From the NCBI GenBank assembly GCA_020342025.1, contig CP070840.1:3229077-3258597 (forward strand): a DNA stretch of 29,521 bases, given 5' to 3'. The number at the start of each line of letters is the position of its first letter. The first letter of the stretch is position 1. This document shows positions 1 through 7,491 of the stretch, in pieces. The position numbers and the translations under genes are program-made. The DNA comes from Deltaproteobacteria bacterium (GTDB lineage: Bacteria > Desulfobacterota > DSM-4660 > Desulfatiglandales > HGW-15). Below the pieces are notes generated by a model that was not told the origin of the DNA, searched no databases, and saw only the letters and a list, made by a program, of their open reading frames with translations.

Positions 1-791
1 AAGGTCTCACTGGCCAGGATCCCTGGACCCACGATGCCCGTAGGGTGGAATTGAATGGCTTCGGGGTCCATGATGGGCAGGCCCGCTTTGAGAATAATGG
101 CAAGACCATCTCCGGTGTTCTGGCGACAATTTGTGGTGACTTTGAAGAGCTGGCCATTTCCCCCCGTGGCCAGGACCATGACCTTTGACAGAACGGCCAC
201 AAACTCTCCCTCTTTCTGCCTGAAGATAACGGCCCCCACACATCGGTCACCCTCGAAGAGGAGTTCCGTGGCAATGGCCTGGTTTAGAAAGGAGATGTTC
301 CCCCGCAACGCCTCCCCCCACACGGTATCCATAATGCCCTTACCGGTTCGGTCCGCCTCAAACACCGCCCGAAAAGCAGAGGCTTCACCAAAGCCTATGG
401 TGTGACCCCCAAAGGTCCTTTTGCTCACCTTTCCCTCTTCGTCCCGACTGAAATGCATGCCGTGGTTTTCCAGCCAGACAACCTGTTCCCACGAGGACTC
501 CACAATCTTTTTGATCACATTTTGATCGGCACTGCAGTCCGAGCCTTTCCAGGTGTCGAACATGTGGTAAACGGGTTTATCTACAGGATCCCTGGGATCC
601 ACCGCGGCCAACCCACCCTGGGCCGTATTCGTATGGGACTTCTGGGGATGTCCCACCTTGGTCACAGCAACAACACGTGCCCCCGGTTTTTTTTCAAAAA
701 TCTCCGCCGCACACCGTAGACCAGCCCCACCTGCCCCGATGATCAAGACATCACAGTTTATGGTTGACGCGATTTTAAAGCGATTCCTCAT
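1..791 (-). CDS. sdhA: Succinate dehydrogenase/fumarate reductase flavoprotein subunit, C-terminus cut by window edge
   Basis: Only the first 263 residues are visible; the gene runs off the left edge. The protein is the FAD subunit of complex II, which interconverts succinate and fumarate on the cytoplasmic side of the membrane. Seen directly: a GAGGAG dinucleotide-binding loop at residues 19-24, the SHTNTAQGG segment in which His53 matches the histidine that binds FAD covalently, FGGH near 127-130 and the HPTG substrate-site motif near 249. ATG at 791 follows AAGGCTCAGG and begins 18 bp after the stop of the membrane-anchor gene, so the two are almost certainly co-transcribed. No iron-sulfur subunit (SdhB) lies upstream; it should follow sdhA outside the window. 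The direction, dehydrogenase or fumarate reductase, cannot be read from sequence. Confidence 0.95.
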   Translation of the reverse strand, partial: MRNRFKIASTINCDVLIIGAGGAGLRCAAEIFEKKPGARVVAVTKVGHPQKSHTNTAQGGLAAVDPRDPVDKPVYHMFDTWKGSDCSADQNVIKKIVESSWEQVVWLENHGMHFSRDEEGKVSKRTFGGHTIGFGEASAFRAVFEADRTGKGIMDTVWGEALRGNISFLNQAIATELLFEGDRCVGAVIFRQKEGEFVAVLSKVMVLATGGNGQLFKVTTNCRQNTGDGLAIILKAGLPIMDPEAIQFHPTGIVGPGILASET

Positions 792-809
792 CCTGAGCCT
801 TCCCTCTGA

Positions 810-1616
810 TTAAATGAAGCGGATCATTGTCACTCCGATCCAACCAAAGACCAGCATGACCAAAGTGACCAATACCGCTACCCCTCTTCGAAGGGTTCGA
901 GAAGAGAGATAGTCACTCACCAGTGACCATATGCCGTAACCAGCGTGGTAGAGTGTGCCTGCAAGCAACAACAGGTACACCGCCTGTATAAAATATTTTT
1001 GTATCCCCGGGATCGCAATACCTGTTTCCTGGCCCGCCACAGGGGAAAGATGCGTGAAGAGCATGTAACCGGGGATCATGACCAACAGGAAGGCGGCAGT
1101 GACCCTTTGAAGTCTCCAAAAGATAGAATGCCCACCCCGCCAAATCTGCGCGCCAACGCCATAGGAGAGGATCGATGCCCCCGCAGTCATCACAAACCAG
1201 AAGATAAAGGGCGATACGCTTTGATTGCCCATGAGCATAAGTAATCCAAGGACGACTAAATAAATGATGCCGAGCCCTGTCATCCAGCGAAACATGCTCT
1301 GCTCACCCCGGTTCCCATAGATTTCATAGAGGATCAACCTTCCCCCGTTAAAGGCGTGAAAGATGATGGGGACGGCCAGAATCCATTGGAAAACAGATGA
1401 GATCAGGGATCCCAATCCTTGCGCTTTCAGTTCCTGAGCGCCCGTCCCGTAGGGAGAGGAAAAGAAATACATATGAATCCAGACAAAAATCAGCAGCAGT
1501 ATCCCTGTGATCCGGTGAATCCAGGCTATGACGAAATGCCATCCCCTTGTCCTGGCATAAAAGGAGAGCTTTGGGAGTTTTTCCAGCACTGAAATCATAT
1601 TTGCACGAAAGGCCAT
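810..1616 (-). CDS. sdhC: Succinate dehydrogenase membrane anchor, apparent SdhC-SdhD fusion
   Basis: A 268-residue hydrophobic protein between a ferredoxin gene and sdhA, which makes it the cytochrome b / quinone-site anchor of complex II. The N-terminal half carries the SdhC-like WIHRITG motif (His34, Arg35), His48 and HAFNGGR (His87). The C-terminal half repeats the pattern in SdhD-like form: WRLQRVT (about 167-173), His189, and YHAGYGIWSLVSDY with His224 and Asp235. Hydrophobic segments lie near 26-50, 71-99, 109-130, 135-157, 168-190, 205-233 and 244-265, so about seven helices instead of the three or four of single anchors or the five of B-type SdhC. The fourth would be an extra linker helix. 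ATG at 1616 follows AGCCGAG, 15 bp after the ferredoxin stop. Family assignment is firm; the fusion reading is inference from motif duplication. Confidence 0.88.
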   Translation of the reverse strand: MAFRANMISVLEKLPKLSFYARTRGWHFVIAWIHRITGILLLIFVWIHMYFFSSPYGTGAQELKAQGLGSLISSVFQWILAVPIIFHAFNGGRLILYEIYGNRGEQSMFRWMTGLGIIYLVVLGLLMLMGNQSVSPFIFWFVMTAGASILSYGVGAQIWRGGHSIFWRLQRVTAAFLLVMIPGYMLFTHLSPVAGQETGIAIPGIQKYFIQAVYLLLLAGTLYHAGYGIWSLVSDYLSSRTLRRGVAVLVTLVMLVFGWIGVTMIRFI

Positions 1617-1631
1617 CTCGGCTTAGTCCTT

Positions 1632-1847
1632 TTACTCGTAGAGTTTCCTGATTGTAATGGCCTTGGGGGTGCACGCCTGTATGCACAGGTCACAAAGGGT
1701 ACATTCGTCCTCATTACTCTCAATAACAGAAGGTTCATCCCCCTCTTTACCGAAGATGTTCACAGGGCAGACCTTGACGCATCCACCGCATTTGGCAATG
1801 CCTACACATGTTGGAAAATCAATTTCAACCTTAATGAACTGACTCAT
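1632..1847 (-). CDS. Small ferredoxin with two [4Fe-4S] motifs
   Basis: A 71-residue 2x[4Fe-4S] ferredoxin, directly upstream of the sdh genes. The first cluster motif is spaced C14-x5-C20-x2-C23-x3-C27-P, wider at its first cysteine than the usual CxxCxxCxxxCP. The second is a regular CTLCDLC-x3-C followed by T instead of P. The ATG at 1847 was chosen over an upstream in-frame start at 1913 because the family begins just before the first motif, GGGGAAAGG lies upstream, and the extra N-terminus would be translated from the intergenic repeat. Its place in the operon suggests it exchanges electrons with the SDH/FRD complex or with a partner enzyme, but that is inference. Confidence 0.85.
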   Translation of the reverse strand: MSQFIKVEIDFPTCVGIAKCGGCVKVCPVNIFGKEGDEPSVIESNEDECTLCDLCIQACTPKAITIRKLYE

Positions 1848-1876
1848 AACGGCGCGCCTTTCCCCATGGAGTAGTG

Positions 1877-1975
1877 GCGTGATGGAGTATTGGAGTATTG
1901 AAGTTATGCGCAATGAATGCTGAAGAAGTAGCCCATTTCCCGAACTCCATCACTCCAGTACTCCAATACTCCAGG
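1877..1975. repeat. Inverted repeat built from ACTCCANN octamers
   Basis: Positions 1883-1897 and 1959-1973 are perfect 15-bp inverted arms (TGGAGTATTGGAGTA). The right arm lies in four tandem octamers, ACTCCATC, ACTCCAGT, ACTCCAAT and ACTCCAGG (about 1944-1975). The left arm carries the reverse complements in the same 8-bp register. It fills the gap between the CitE-like and ferredoxin genes and could form a long-loop hairpin in the transcript. No poly-T tract follows, so it is not an ordinary terminator. Confidence 0.75.
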
Positions 1976-1979
1976 CAAA

Positions 1980-2867
1980 TTATCTGTCCATCTGTTTTGC
2001 TAATTCCAACGTCCTTCTCGCCCGTTCCACAACGGGATAATCAATAAACCTGCCATCCAATTGAATAGCCGCCACACCGCCCGCTTCTGCCTCTTCAAAG
2101 GCTTGAATCACTTTCTCCGCATAAAGGATTTCTTCCTTGGTTGGGGAGAAAATAGCATGGCAGGGTCCGATCTGATTCGGATGAATGCAGAGTTTGCCCT
2201 GAAAGCCCAGTTGTTTCGCTCTCATGGCATCGGCCTTGAGGCCCTCCATGTCTTTCAAATCGATCATAAACGGGGTGTCCAATGGGGGTTCCATTTGAGC
2301 TGCGCGGCACGCAATGGCGATTCGAGAGCGGGGATAGACGAGTTCTTGGCCTTGTTTGGTCATTTCCATGCCCAGATCCAGAGAGTAGTCGGCGGCCCCG
2401 AAGGCGGCGGTCAGCACTCTGGCGGGATCTGTTTTTTCTGAAAGGATGGGAAATATGTTCTGCACGGCACGGGCTGATTCAATCAAGGGAATGACGGAGA
2501 CCGCCCCAGGCGGCATCCCCCTCTCGCCTTCCAAAGAAAGCAGGCGATGGTTCATTTCACGAATTTGCTCTGGACTTTCCACCTTTGGGAGCATGATGCA
2601 GGCAAGCTCGTTGACAATGATTTCGTCCAGGTCTCCCTGACAAAATCCTGACCCCATGGCATTCACACGAACAATGATCTTTCTGCCACCATGTTCTAGC
2701 ACTTTTTCACGAACCTTTGATCGCGTCTCCTCTTTCAACTGCAATGGTACCGCGTCTTCCAGATCGATAATGATCACGTCGGCCCCGGCGTTAAGGGCCT
2801 TGTCCACACGATCTGGACGCGTTCCCGGGACAAAGAGGGCCGTCCTTATGGGTCCGAAGGTCATCAT
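1980..2867 (-). CDS. HpcH/HpaI aldolase - CitE-type CoA-ester lyase
   Basis: A 295-residue TIM-barrel lyase of the CitE / malyl-CoA lyase / citramalyl-CoA lyase group. These enzymes split a 3-hydroxy dicarboxyl-CoA such as malyl-CoA or citramalyl-CoA into acetyl-CoA plus a 2-oxo acid, or run the reverse; some are thioesterases. Family motifs seen in order: LFVPGTRPDRVDKAL, DLEDAVP, VRVNAM, LPKVES, PLIESARAV (metal-binding Glu), FGAADYSLDLG (metal-binding Asp), SRIAIACRAA and GKLCIHPNQI. The length is normal. ATG at 2867 is preceded by GAGGCATGAG within the end of the HD gene, whose stop is 1 bp away, so translation is probably coupled. Next to a SucCD-like ligase it may cleave the CoA ester that the ligase makes. 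Substrate cannot be fixed from sequence. Confidence 0.9.
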   Translation of the reverse strand: MMTFGPIRTALFVPGTRPDRVDKALNAGADVIIIDLEDAVPLQLKEETRSKVREKVLEHGGRKIIVRVNAMGSGFCQGDLDEIIVNELACIMLPKVESPEQIREMNHRLLSLEGERGMPPGAVSVIPLIESARAVQNIFPILSEKTDPARVLTAAFGAADYSLDLGMEMTKQGQELVYPRSRIAIACRAAQMEPPLDTPFMIDLKDMEGLKADAMRAKQLGFQGKLCIHPNQIGPCHAIFSPTKEEILYAEKVIQAFEEAEAGGVAAIQLDGRFIDYPVVERARRTLELAKQMDR

Positions 2868-2868
2868 C

Positions 2869-3459
2869 TCATGCCTCGTATTGCAGTTCTTGCTCGATAC
2901 GTTCCAGAAAGCTTCTCATGTAATGCAAACGCGATCTGCCCAGTTCCTCAGCCTTCTCGGTATGAAATGTGCCTTCCACCTTGGTCAGGATGGACCTGAG
3001 GTATTCTGGGAAATCACTGATCTTTCCACTGAAGGAACCATCACTGAGTCCCCGTACGACAGCGCGAAGTATTCCAATAGCGCCAATGTACTCAAGCGCA
3101 TCCGCATCCTGTCCCACTTTTGCTTCAATGGTCTGGGGATCGGGACCTCCGTAACGGCTATGCGCCTCCAGAACATGGAGCGCCGAATCTATTTTTTCCT
3201 CTGGAAACCCTGACTCCCGAAGGATCTCTGCTGCCCGGCTGCGCCCCACCACATAATGCTTTTTCCGGTTGATCACCACACCCACATCGTGAAGAAGGGC
3301 CCCTGCAATCAGGATTTCCATATCGGCACCGGATACGGGCCCCAGTTCTTGACACCAACGGGTCATTCTCTCCACATGGTCCGTGCTGGCAACGGGCTCG
3401 TGGGCCAGGTCAACCTTTACATGCTTCCATATCTTCTCTTGCAATTCATTGAGTTCCAT
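2869..3459 (-). CDS. HD-domain metal-dependent phosphohydrolase family protein
   Basis: A 196-residue soluble HD-superfamily protein. Metal-ligand candidates are His28, the His57-Asp58 pair in LLHDVG, and Asp118 or Asp120 in GQDADALEYIG. There is no fused regulatory or nucleotidyltransferase domain. HD proteins of this size act on phosphomonoesters or nucleotides, but the substrate here is unknown. It lies 11 bp downstream of the SucD-like gene and 1 bp before the CitE-like gene, so it belongs to the same transcript; what it contributes to that pathway is unclear. GAGGT precedes ATG 3459. It could be a housekeeping nucleotidase or have a regulatory role. Confidence 0.8.
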   Translation of the reverse strand: MELNELQEKIWKHVKVDLAHEPVASTDHVERMTRWCQELGPVSGADMEILIAGALLHDVGVVINRKKHYVVGRSRAAEILRESGFPEEKIDSALHVLEAHSRYGGPDPQTIEAKVGQDADALEYIGAIGILRAVVRGLSDGSFSGKISDFPEYLRSILTKVEGTFHTEKAEELGRSRLHYMRSFLERIEQELQYEA

Positions 3460-3470
3460 CTTTGATTACC

Positions 3471-4364
3471 TCAAAGAAAATCTCTTAGAATCTTTACAAT
3501 ATCGGAAAAGGACTCGGCCACCTGGATCCCGGCCTTTTTGAAGCTCGCTATTTTCCCCTTTGCACTTCCCGTTTCACCCTCCACAATTGTGGCTGCATGG
3601 CCAAATCTGACCCCAGGCATGCTATCCACAAAGCGCCCCGCGATAAACGCCACGATGGGAATGGAGATCTTTTTTGCCGTTACAAGCTGGGCCAGATTTT
3701 CCTCGATAATGCCCCCGGGTTCACAAAACAAGACCACGGCTTCTGTATCCGGGTCGTCGTTGAACAAAGGGATCAAGTCCAGGAAATTGGATCCCACAAC
3801 GGGGTCGCCCCCAACGCCAACGCAGGTACTCTGCCCGATGCCGTGGGTGGTAAGCAAATTAGCAATTTCCGTGGTCATTCCTCCACTTCGAGAGGCAATA
3901 CCCACGGATCCAGGCATGTAGGCCTTTTTCACGTCCTCCATTGGGCCCCCTGCCATGCCCAGCTTTACAATATCAGGGGAGATAAGTCCAAGCGTATTGG
4001 GCCCGATGACCCGAGCCTCTTTTTCTCGGGCCACCTCCAGAAACTCTATGACATCCTTTCTGGGGATTCTTTCAGTGATAATGACCAGGAGTTTAATGCC
4101 GTTCTCAAGGGCTTCCAGGGCAGCGCCCTTCACCATGCCAGGGGGAACGGAAATCACCGAGGCCTCGGCAGCGTACTCCCTGATAGCCCCTCGAACCGTG
4201 TCATACACCGGTACGCCGTGGACCTGCTGCCCTTGCTTTCCTGGCGTCACCCCTGCCACCACCTTGGTCCCGTAATCCAGCATGTCCTTTGTAAAAGAAG
4301 CCGCCTCGCGTCCGGTGATTCCCTGGACGATCACGCGCACACTCTGATCTGCAAGTATGCTCAT
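3471..4364 (-). CDS. sucD: Succinyl-CoA synthetase-like CoA ligase, alpha subunit
   Basis: A 297-residue homologue of SucD, the subunit that binds CoA and carries the active-site phosphohistidine. Visible are the CoA-binding N-terminus (VQGITGREAASFT), the GPNTLGLI loop, SRSGGMTTE, QSTCVGVGGDPVVGSNF, Glu215 in CEPGG and the phosphorylated histidine at about 256 in RFGHAATI. The family is certain, and the catalytic histidine argues for an active ADP/GDP-forming acyl-CoA synthetase. The SRSGGM segment, where classical SucD has SRSGTL, recalls ATP-citrate lyase (compared from memory). The neighbouring CitE-like lyase opens the alternative of a malate-, itaconate- or related CoA ligase. The beta subunit is upstream across repeat 4427-4543. 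Start ATG 4364 has GGGAAAATGTGAG upstream. Confidence 0.9.
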   Translation of the reverse strand: MSILADQSVRVIVQGITGREAASFTKDMLDYGTKVVAGVTPGKQGQQVHGVPVYDTVRGAIREYAAEASVISVPPGMVKGAALEALENGIKLLVIITERIPRKDVIEFLEVAREKEARVIGPNTLGLISPDIVKLGMAGGPMEDVKKAYMPGSVGIASRSGGMTTEIANLLTTHGIGQSTCVGVGGDPVVGSNFLDLIPLFNDDPDTEAVVLFCEPGGIIEENLAQLVTAKKISIPIVAFIAGRFVDSMPGVRFGHAATIVEGETGSAKGKIASFKKAGIQVAESFSDIVKILRDFL

Positions 4365-4426
4365 CTCACATTTTCCCTTATTAAACCGGCAACCTAATTC
4401 ACGTTAGGCCTTTAAATTCTTACAGG

Positions 4427-4543
4427 GTCATTGCGAGCGACTCCCGCTGAGGCGGGAGGGGCGCGGCAATCCCGCCTTTAGCCAGGAGATTGCTTCGTCG
4501 TCCGGCACTCTGTTTCCCTGATTGCCAGACTCCTCGCAATGAC
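4427..4543. repeat. GTCATTGCGAG interspersed palindromic repeat, copy 1
   Basis: Begins GTCATTGCGAGCGA and ends CTCGCAATGAC, so the ends are mutual inverted complements. The inside holds a CTCCCGC-TGAG-GCGGGAG hairpin, GCAATC and GATTGC blocks. It fills most of the 185-bp gap between the SucC-like and SucD-like genes. Four more full or partial copies occur in this window. Confidence 0.85.
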
Positions 4544-4549
4544 ACACTT

Positions 4550-5734
4550 TCACCCCTTCATTTTTTCGACCGCCATCCTGGCCGCTTCGTCGATGGATAC
4601 GGTCCGATCACAATAGCGCACGCCGTATTTGGACAAAATCTTAAAGCCTTCTTCTTCCCAGGCACCAGGAACCCTGAAAACGGCAACCGTCTCAGAGGGG
4701 ACTTTCCCCGCCTCCAGAATACCCTTCACAACCCCCCGCGCCACCATATCAACACGGGTATTACTCACCACATTCATAATAACGGCGATCTTCTCAACAT
4801 TTGCTTTGGAAATGATGTGCTTGGTCAACTCCTGCACTTTCAACACAGAGGGATTGCCTCCAATTTCGCAGTAATTGGCCGGGTCCCCGCCATGCTGCTG
4901 AACGGCGTCAAAGGCCGTAAGCGAGGCGCCGCCTCCCCCAATGATCAGGCCCAGAGTTCCATCAAACTCGATCATGCGACCCGCCACCCCCCGATGGTCC
5001 AGATTGTCGATTTCCGCTGCCTTCCGCTCAAAATCGGTGTTGCTTCTGCCTCCCACATATCGATCCTGATCCCGCTGTTTTTCTGCAACTTCCTTATGCC
5101 TAAACATGGCATCATCATCGATCTCCAGGTGACAATCCAAGGCGACCAGTTTCCCCTCGTCACTCAATGCGATGGGGTTTATCTCCGCAAGGGTCGCATC
5201 ATAGTCCAAGAACATATCAGCAAGGCTTGAGAAGACGGAACCCAGCCCTATGAGCATTCTTCCAGAGATACCCGCATCAGAGATGATTTCTCTGGCCCGG
5301 TACTGGGGGAGTCTTCCCCGCACCGAGAAATATTCTCGTCTCACCTTTTCGGGCTGGCAGGCCGCCAGTTTCTCTATGTCCACGCCACCCTCTTGCGAAA
5401 AGATAGCCAGAGGGGATTTGGCCACCGTATCATAAGTCACAGCCATGAAGAACTCCTGGGCCACCTCCACCTTTTCTTCTGCAAGGATTTTCTTGGGTAG
5501 GTACCCTCTCACCTCCGTGGAAAGGAGATGTTCTATCTTGGCCTTTGCCTGATCTCTAGACGGTACCTCAATGATCCCTCCGGCTTTCCCCCTTCCCCCT
5601 AAAGGGATTTGGGCCTTCAGAACAACAGGGCCCTCCATTTGGATTTCTTCCATGTCCGAGATCACTTCTCCTCTGGGCAGAGGAATCCCATATTTCCTCA
5701 GGATCTCTTTTGATTCATACTCCAACAGGCGCAT
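4550..5734 (-). CDS. sucC: Succinyl-CoA synthetase-like CoA ligase, beta subunit (ATP-grasp)
   Basis: A 394-residue ATP-grasp protein that pairs with the downstream SucD-like subunit. Recognised: N-terminal LLEYESKEILRKYGIP, the nucleotide-binding VVLKAQIPLGGRGKAGG, EINPIAL with the DDDAMFRH stretch near 205-215, and the C-terminal CoA-ligase domain from about 245. Signature loops of true SucC are changed: the usual NGAGLAMATMD is IGGGGASLTAFD, VGGGA is IGGNPS, and the FGGI(T/V)RCD loop is replaced by NVVSNTRVD. These loops line the phosphohistidine and substrate sites, so a substrate other than succinate is plausible. GGGAGAATATC precedes ATG 5734. The family is sure, the substrate is not. 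Confidence 0.88.
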   Translation of the reverse strand: MRLLEYESKEILRKYGIPLPRGEVISDMEEIQMEGPVVLKAQIPLGGRGKAGGIIEVPSRDQAKAKIEHLLSTEVRGYLPKKILAEEKVEVAQEFFMAVTYDTVAKSPLAIFSQEGGVDIEKLAACQPEKVRREYFSVRGRLPQYRAREIISDAGISGRMLIGLGSVFSSLADMFLDYDATLAEINPIALSDEGKLVALDCHLEIDDDAMFRHKEVAEKQRDQDRYVGGRSNTDFERKAAEIDNLDHRGVAGRMIEFDGTLGLIIGGGGASLTAFDAVQQHGGDPANYCEIGGNPSVLKVQELTKHIISKANVEKIAVIMNVVSNTRVDMVARGVVKGILEAGKVPSETVAVFRVPGAWEEEGFKILSKYGVRYCDRTVSIDEAARMAVEKMKG

Positions 5735-5832
5735 GATATTCTCCCGGTTTAATGGGATAAGGACGATGTGCTTATCGAATGAACTTCTATCAAAGCCGAG
5801 ATAGAAAAAGAACTTGAAATTCCAGCTTAGGA

Positions 5833-5978
5833 GTCATTGCGAGCCCTTCGAGTACCCCAGGGTAGACTCAGCGAAGCCTTTCGGCTCCGAGCTCACGGCC
5901 GAGAGGCAATCTCGTTCTTCTCATGGATCGGGTGAGATTGCCGCGTCGTCCCGCATTCGCGTGACTCCTCGCAATGAC
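5833..5978. repeat. GTCATTGCGAG interspersed palindromic repeat, copy 2
   Basis: Starts GTCATTGCGAGCC and ends CTCCTCGCAATGAC. It includes a CGGCTCCGAGCTCACGGCCGAG block, shared in slightly altered form with copy 4, and central GCAATCTCG and GAGATTGCCG segments that pair. It occupies the 275-bp gap between the MmgE/PrpD and SucC-like genes; nothing else was seen there. Confidence 0.85.
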
Positions 5979-6009
5979 AGTTGACCACGGCTCTGAAATT
6001 TGGTTGTTT

Positions 6010-7353
6010 TCAAATAAGAAGTTTCGTTACGTCATCCACATTTTCCAAGCTCAATACGCGTTCCACAATAGCCTCAGCGGTCGAGCCTGAAAGGAGGCCT
6101 TTCGTGAGGTCTCTGAACTTCTCAATAAGATCTCTCTCTCCAAGGGGGTTTTCAGGATCCCCTTTCGGGTAATCACTGCTCCCTTTCAGGCTTTTTCCCT
6201 CCCGGGTGGTTATCTCCACCCAGGCCGGCCACTTGACCGGGTAATGTAGGCTCAACTGGGGATCGCTGTGGATGTTTATCCGTTCCATGAGCTCAAGGAG
6301 ATCCGGGTCTTCGAGCCGCGCCTCAATGAAATCTCCCTTGTTCACGTGCCCGTACCTCAGGGCAGTGGCCACGCAAAATGGCAAGCTAAATTTTGCCACA
6401 TAGGGTGTTGTCGGTTCCACGTCGTTCAGCAAGTCCAATGCGGCCTGGTAGACCGAAACGTCAACGCGCTCTATCTCTTCCACTTTCATGGGATTTGCCT
6501 TGGTCGCCTGTAAGACGGACTCGATGGCTGAGTGCGTATGGCCGCAAGAGGCATAGTACTTGAGAGAATTGCGCTCGAACAGAAATTTCTCCCCCAGTTC
6601 TGCCAGACACTTCCCTTCGTCAAAGTCTTTAGAAGTGGCCCGAAAAAACCCCCTTTCTCCTTCCAGGATCCTACGGGCCCCTGTAAACCCTTTTTGGGCC
6701 AAAAGGGCAGATAGCAAGCCATTTAAGGCGGATTTACCAGGGTGCAACTGTTTGCTCATGGCACTTTCCACCAAAAACGCCCACAAACCGGAGGCCTGGG
6801 TGCCAGCGGATCCGAGGGCCCAGACCACCTGGTCCTCATCCAGTCCCAAGATCTTGGCCGATCCAGCCGCAGCGCCGAATGTGCCGCAGGTGGAGGTCGT
6901 ATGCCAGTGATTGTAGTGACTCTGACCCACGGACACGGCAACCCGAATCCCCACCTCATAACCCGCAGCAATGGCTACGATGAGGTCTCTACCTGATGCG
7001 TTTTCGCGTTCGGCGGCGGCAAACACTGCGGGCATGATGGGCGCCGCGGGGTGAAAGACGGACTCCCTATGCAGATCATCCATCTCAACCACATGAGAAG
7101 AGGCCCCATTGACGAGTGCCGCCAGCAAGCTCATGGTCTTTGCGTTGTCAGGGATCAGAGTGGATTCCGGTTTGCCGCCCAGGGAATGCACCACATCAAG
7201 CATGATTTTTATGGGACGCTGCGTCTGTCCTGCGTAGGCGGAGCCCAGCCAATCCATGAAATAGGCCTTTATTTTATAAACCTGATCCCCCGAAAGATCA
7301 TCAAAGTTGAGTTGAGTGACAAACTGGGCAAATTTATGAGAAATGGTGTCCAT
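6010..7353 (-). CDS. MmgE/PrpD family protein
   Basis: A 447-residue member of the MmgE/PrpD family, which includes 2-methylcitrate dehydratase, cis-aconitate decarboxylase and iminodisuccinate epimerase; all act on small polycarboxylates. Seen: SHKFAQFVTQLNFDDL, YFMDWLGSAYAGQ, NGASSHVVEMDD near 93-104, HPAAPIMPAVFAAAE, the AAGYEVGIRVA helix, LHPGKSALNG, YYASCGHTHSAIES and LPFCVATAL. ATG 7353 was preferred because GGAG lies 6 nt upstream and the family begins there; ATG 7365 and TTG 7392 are further in-frame options without a good ribosome site. It heads the minus-strand run leading to the SucC/SucD-like pair and CitE-like lyase, so it may make or isomerise the acid that is then activated. 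Specific activity cannot be assigned. Confidence 0.9.
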   Translation of the reverse strand: MDTISHKFAQFVTQLNFDDLSGDQVYKIKAYFMDWLGSAYAGQTQRPIKIMLDVVHSLGGKPESTLIPDNAKTMSLLAALVNGASSHVVEMDDLHRESVFHPAAPIMPAVFAAAERENASGRDLIVAIAAGYEVGIRVAVSVGQSHYNHWHTTSTCGTFGAAAGSAKILGLDEDQVVWALGSAGTQASGLWAFLVESAMSKQLHPGKSALNGLLSALLAQKGFTGARRILEGERGFFRATSKDFDEGKCLAELGEKFLFERNSLKYYASCGHTHSAIESVLQATKANPMKVEEIERVDVSVYQAALDLLNDVEPTTPYVAKFSLPFCVATALRYGHVNKGDFIEARLEDPDLLELMERINIHSDPQLSLHYPVKWPAWVEITTREGKSLKGSSDYPKGDPENPLGERDLIEKFRDLTKGLLSGSTAEAIVERVLSLENVDDVTKLLI

Positions 7354-7456
7354 GATTTGCTCCATGAAGGTATCTTGTTTGATTCGGTGCAAGAATTTCC
7401 GAATTTCCCATTATCACATTGGAGTGGGAATATATATATAAATCTTACCTCCATCA

Positions 7457-7485
7457 TTGACACAACGGGATGGGGAAAATAGAAT
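7457..7485 (+). promoter_or_regulatory. Sigma-70-type promoter for the ABC solute-binding protein
   Basis: TTGACA (7457-7462), a 17-bp spacer and TAGAAT (7480-7485). The -35 is a perfect match and the -10 has five of six bases. The predicted transcription start at about 7491-7493 falls on the first ATG of the downstream ORF, leaving no leader for that start codon. Confidence 0.6.
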
Positions 7486-7491
7486 CACGGC

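Noticed and set aside
55..719. Plus-strand open frames opposite sdhA
   Set aside because: They are shadows of the minus-strand SdhA frame, which has clear FAD-domain motifs.
3597..5230. Long plus-strand open frames (up to 266 codons) opposite the SucD-like and SucC-like genes
   Set aside because: No ribosome site, no recognisable motifs; the opposite strand encodes conserved CoA-ligase subunits.
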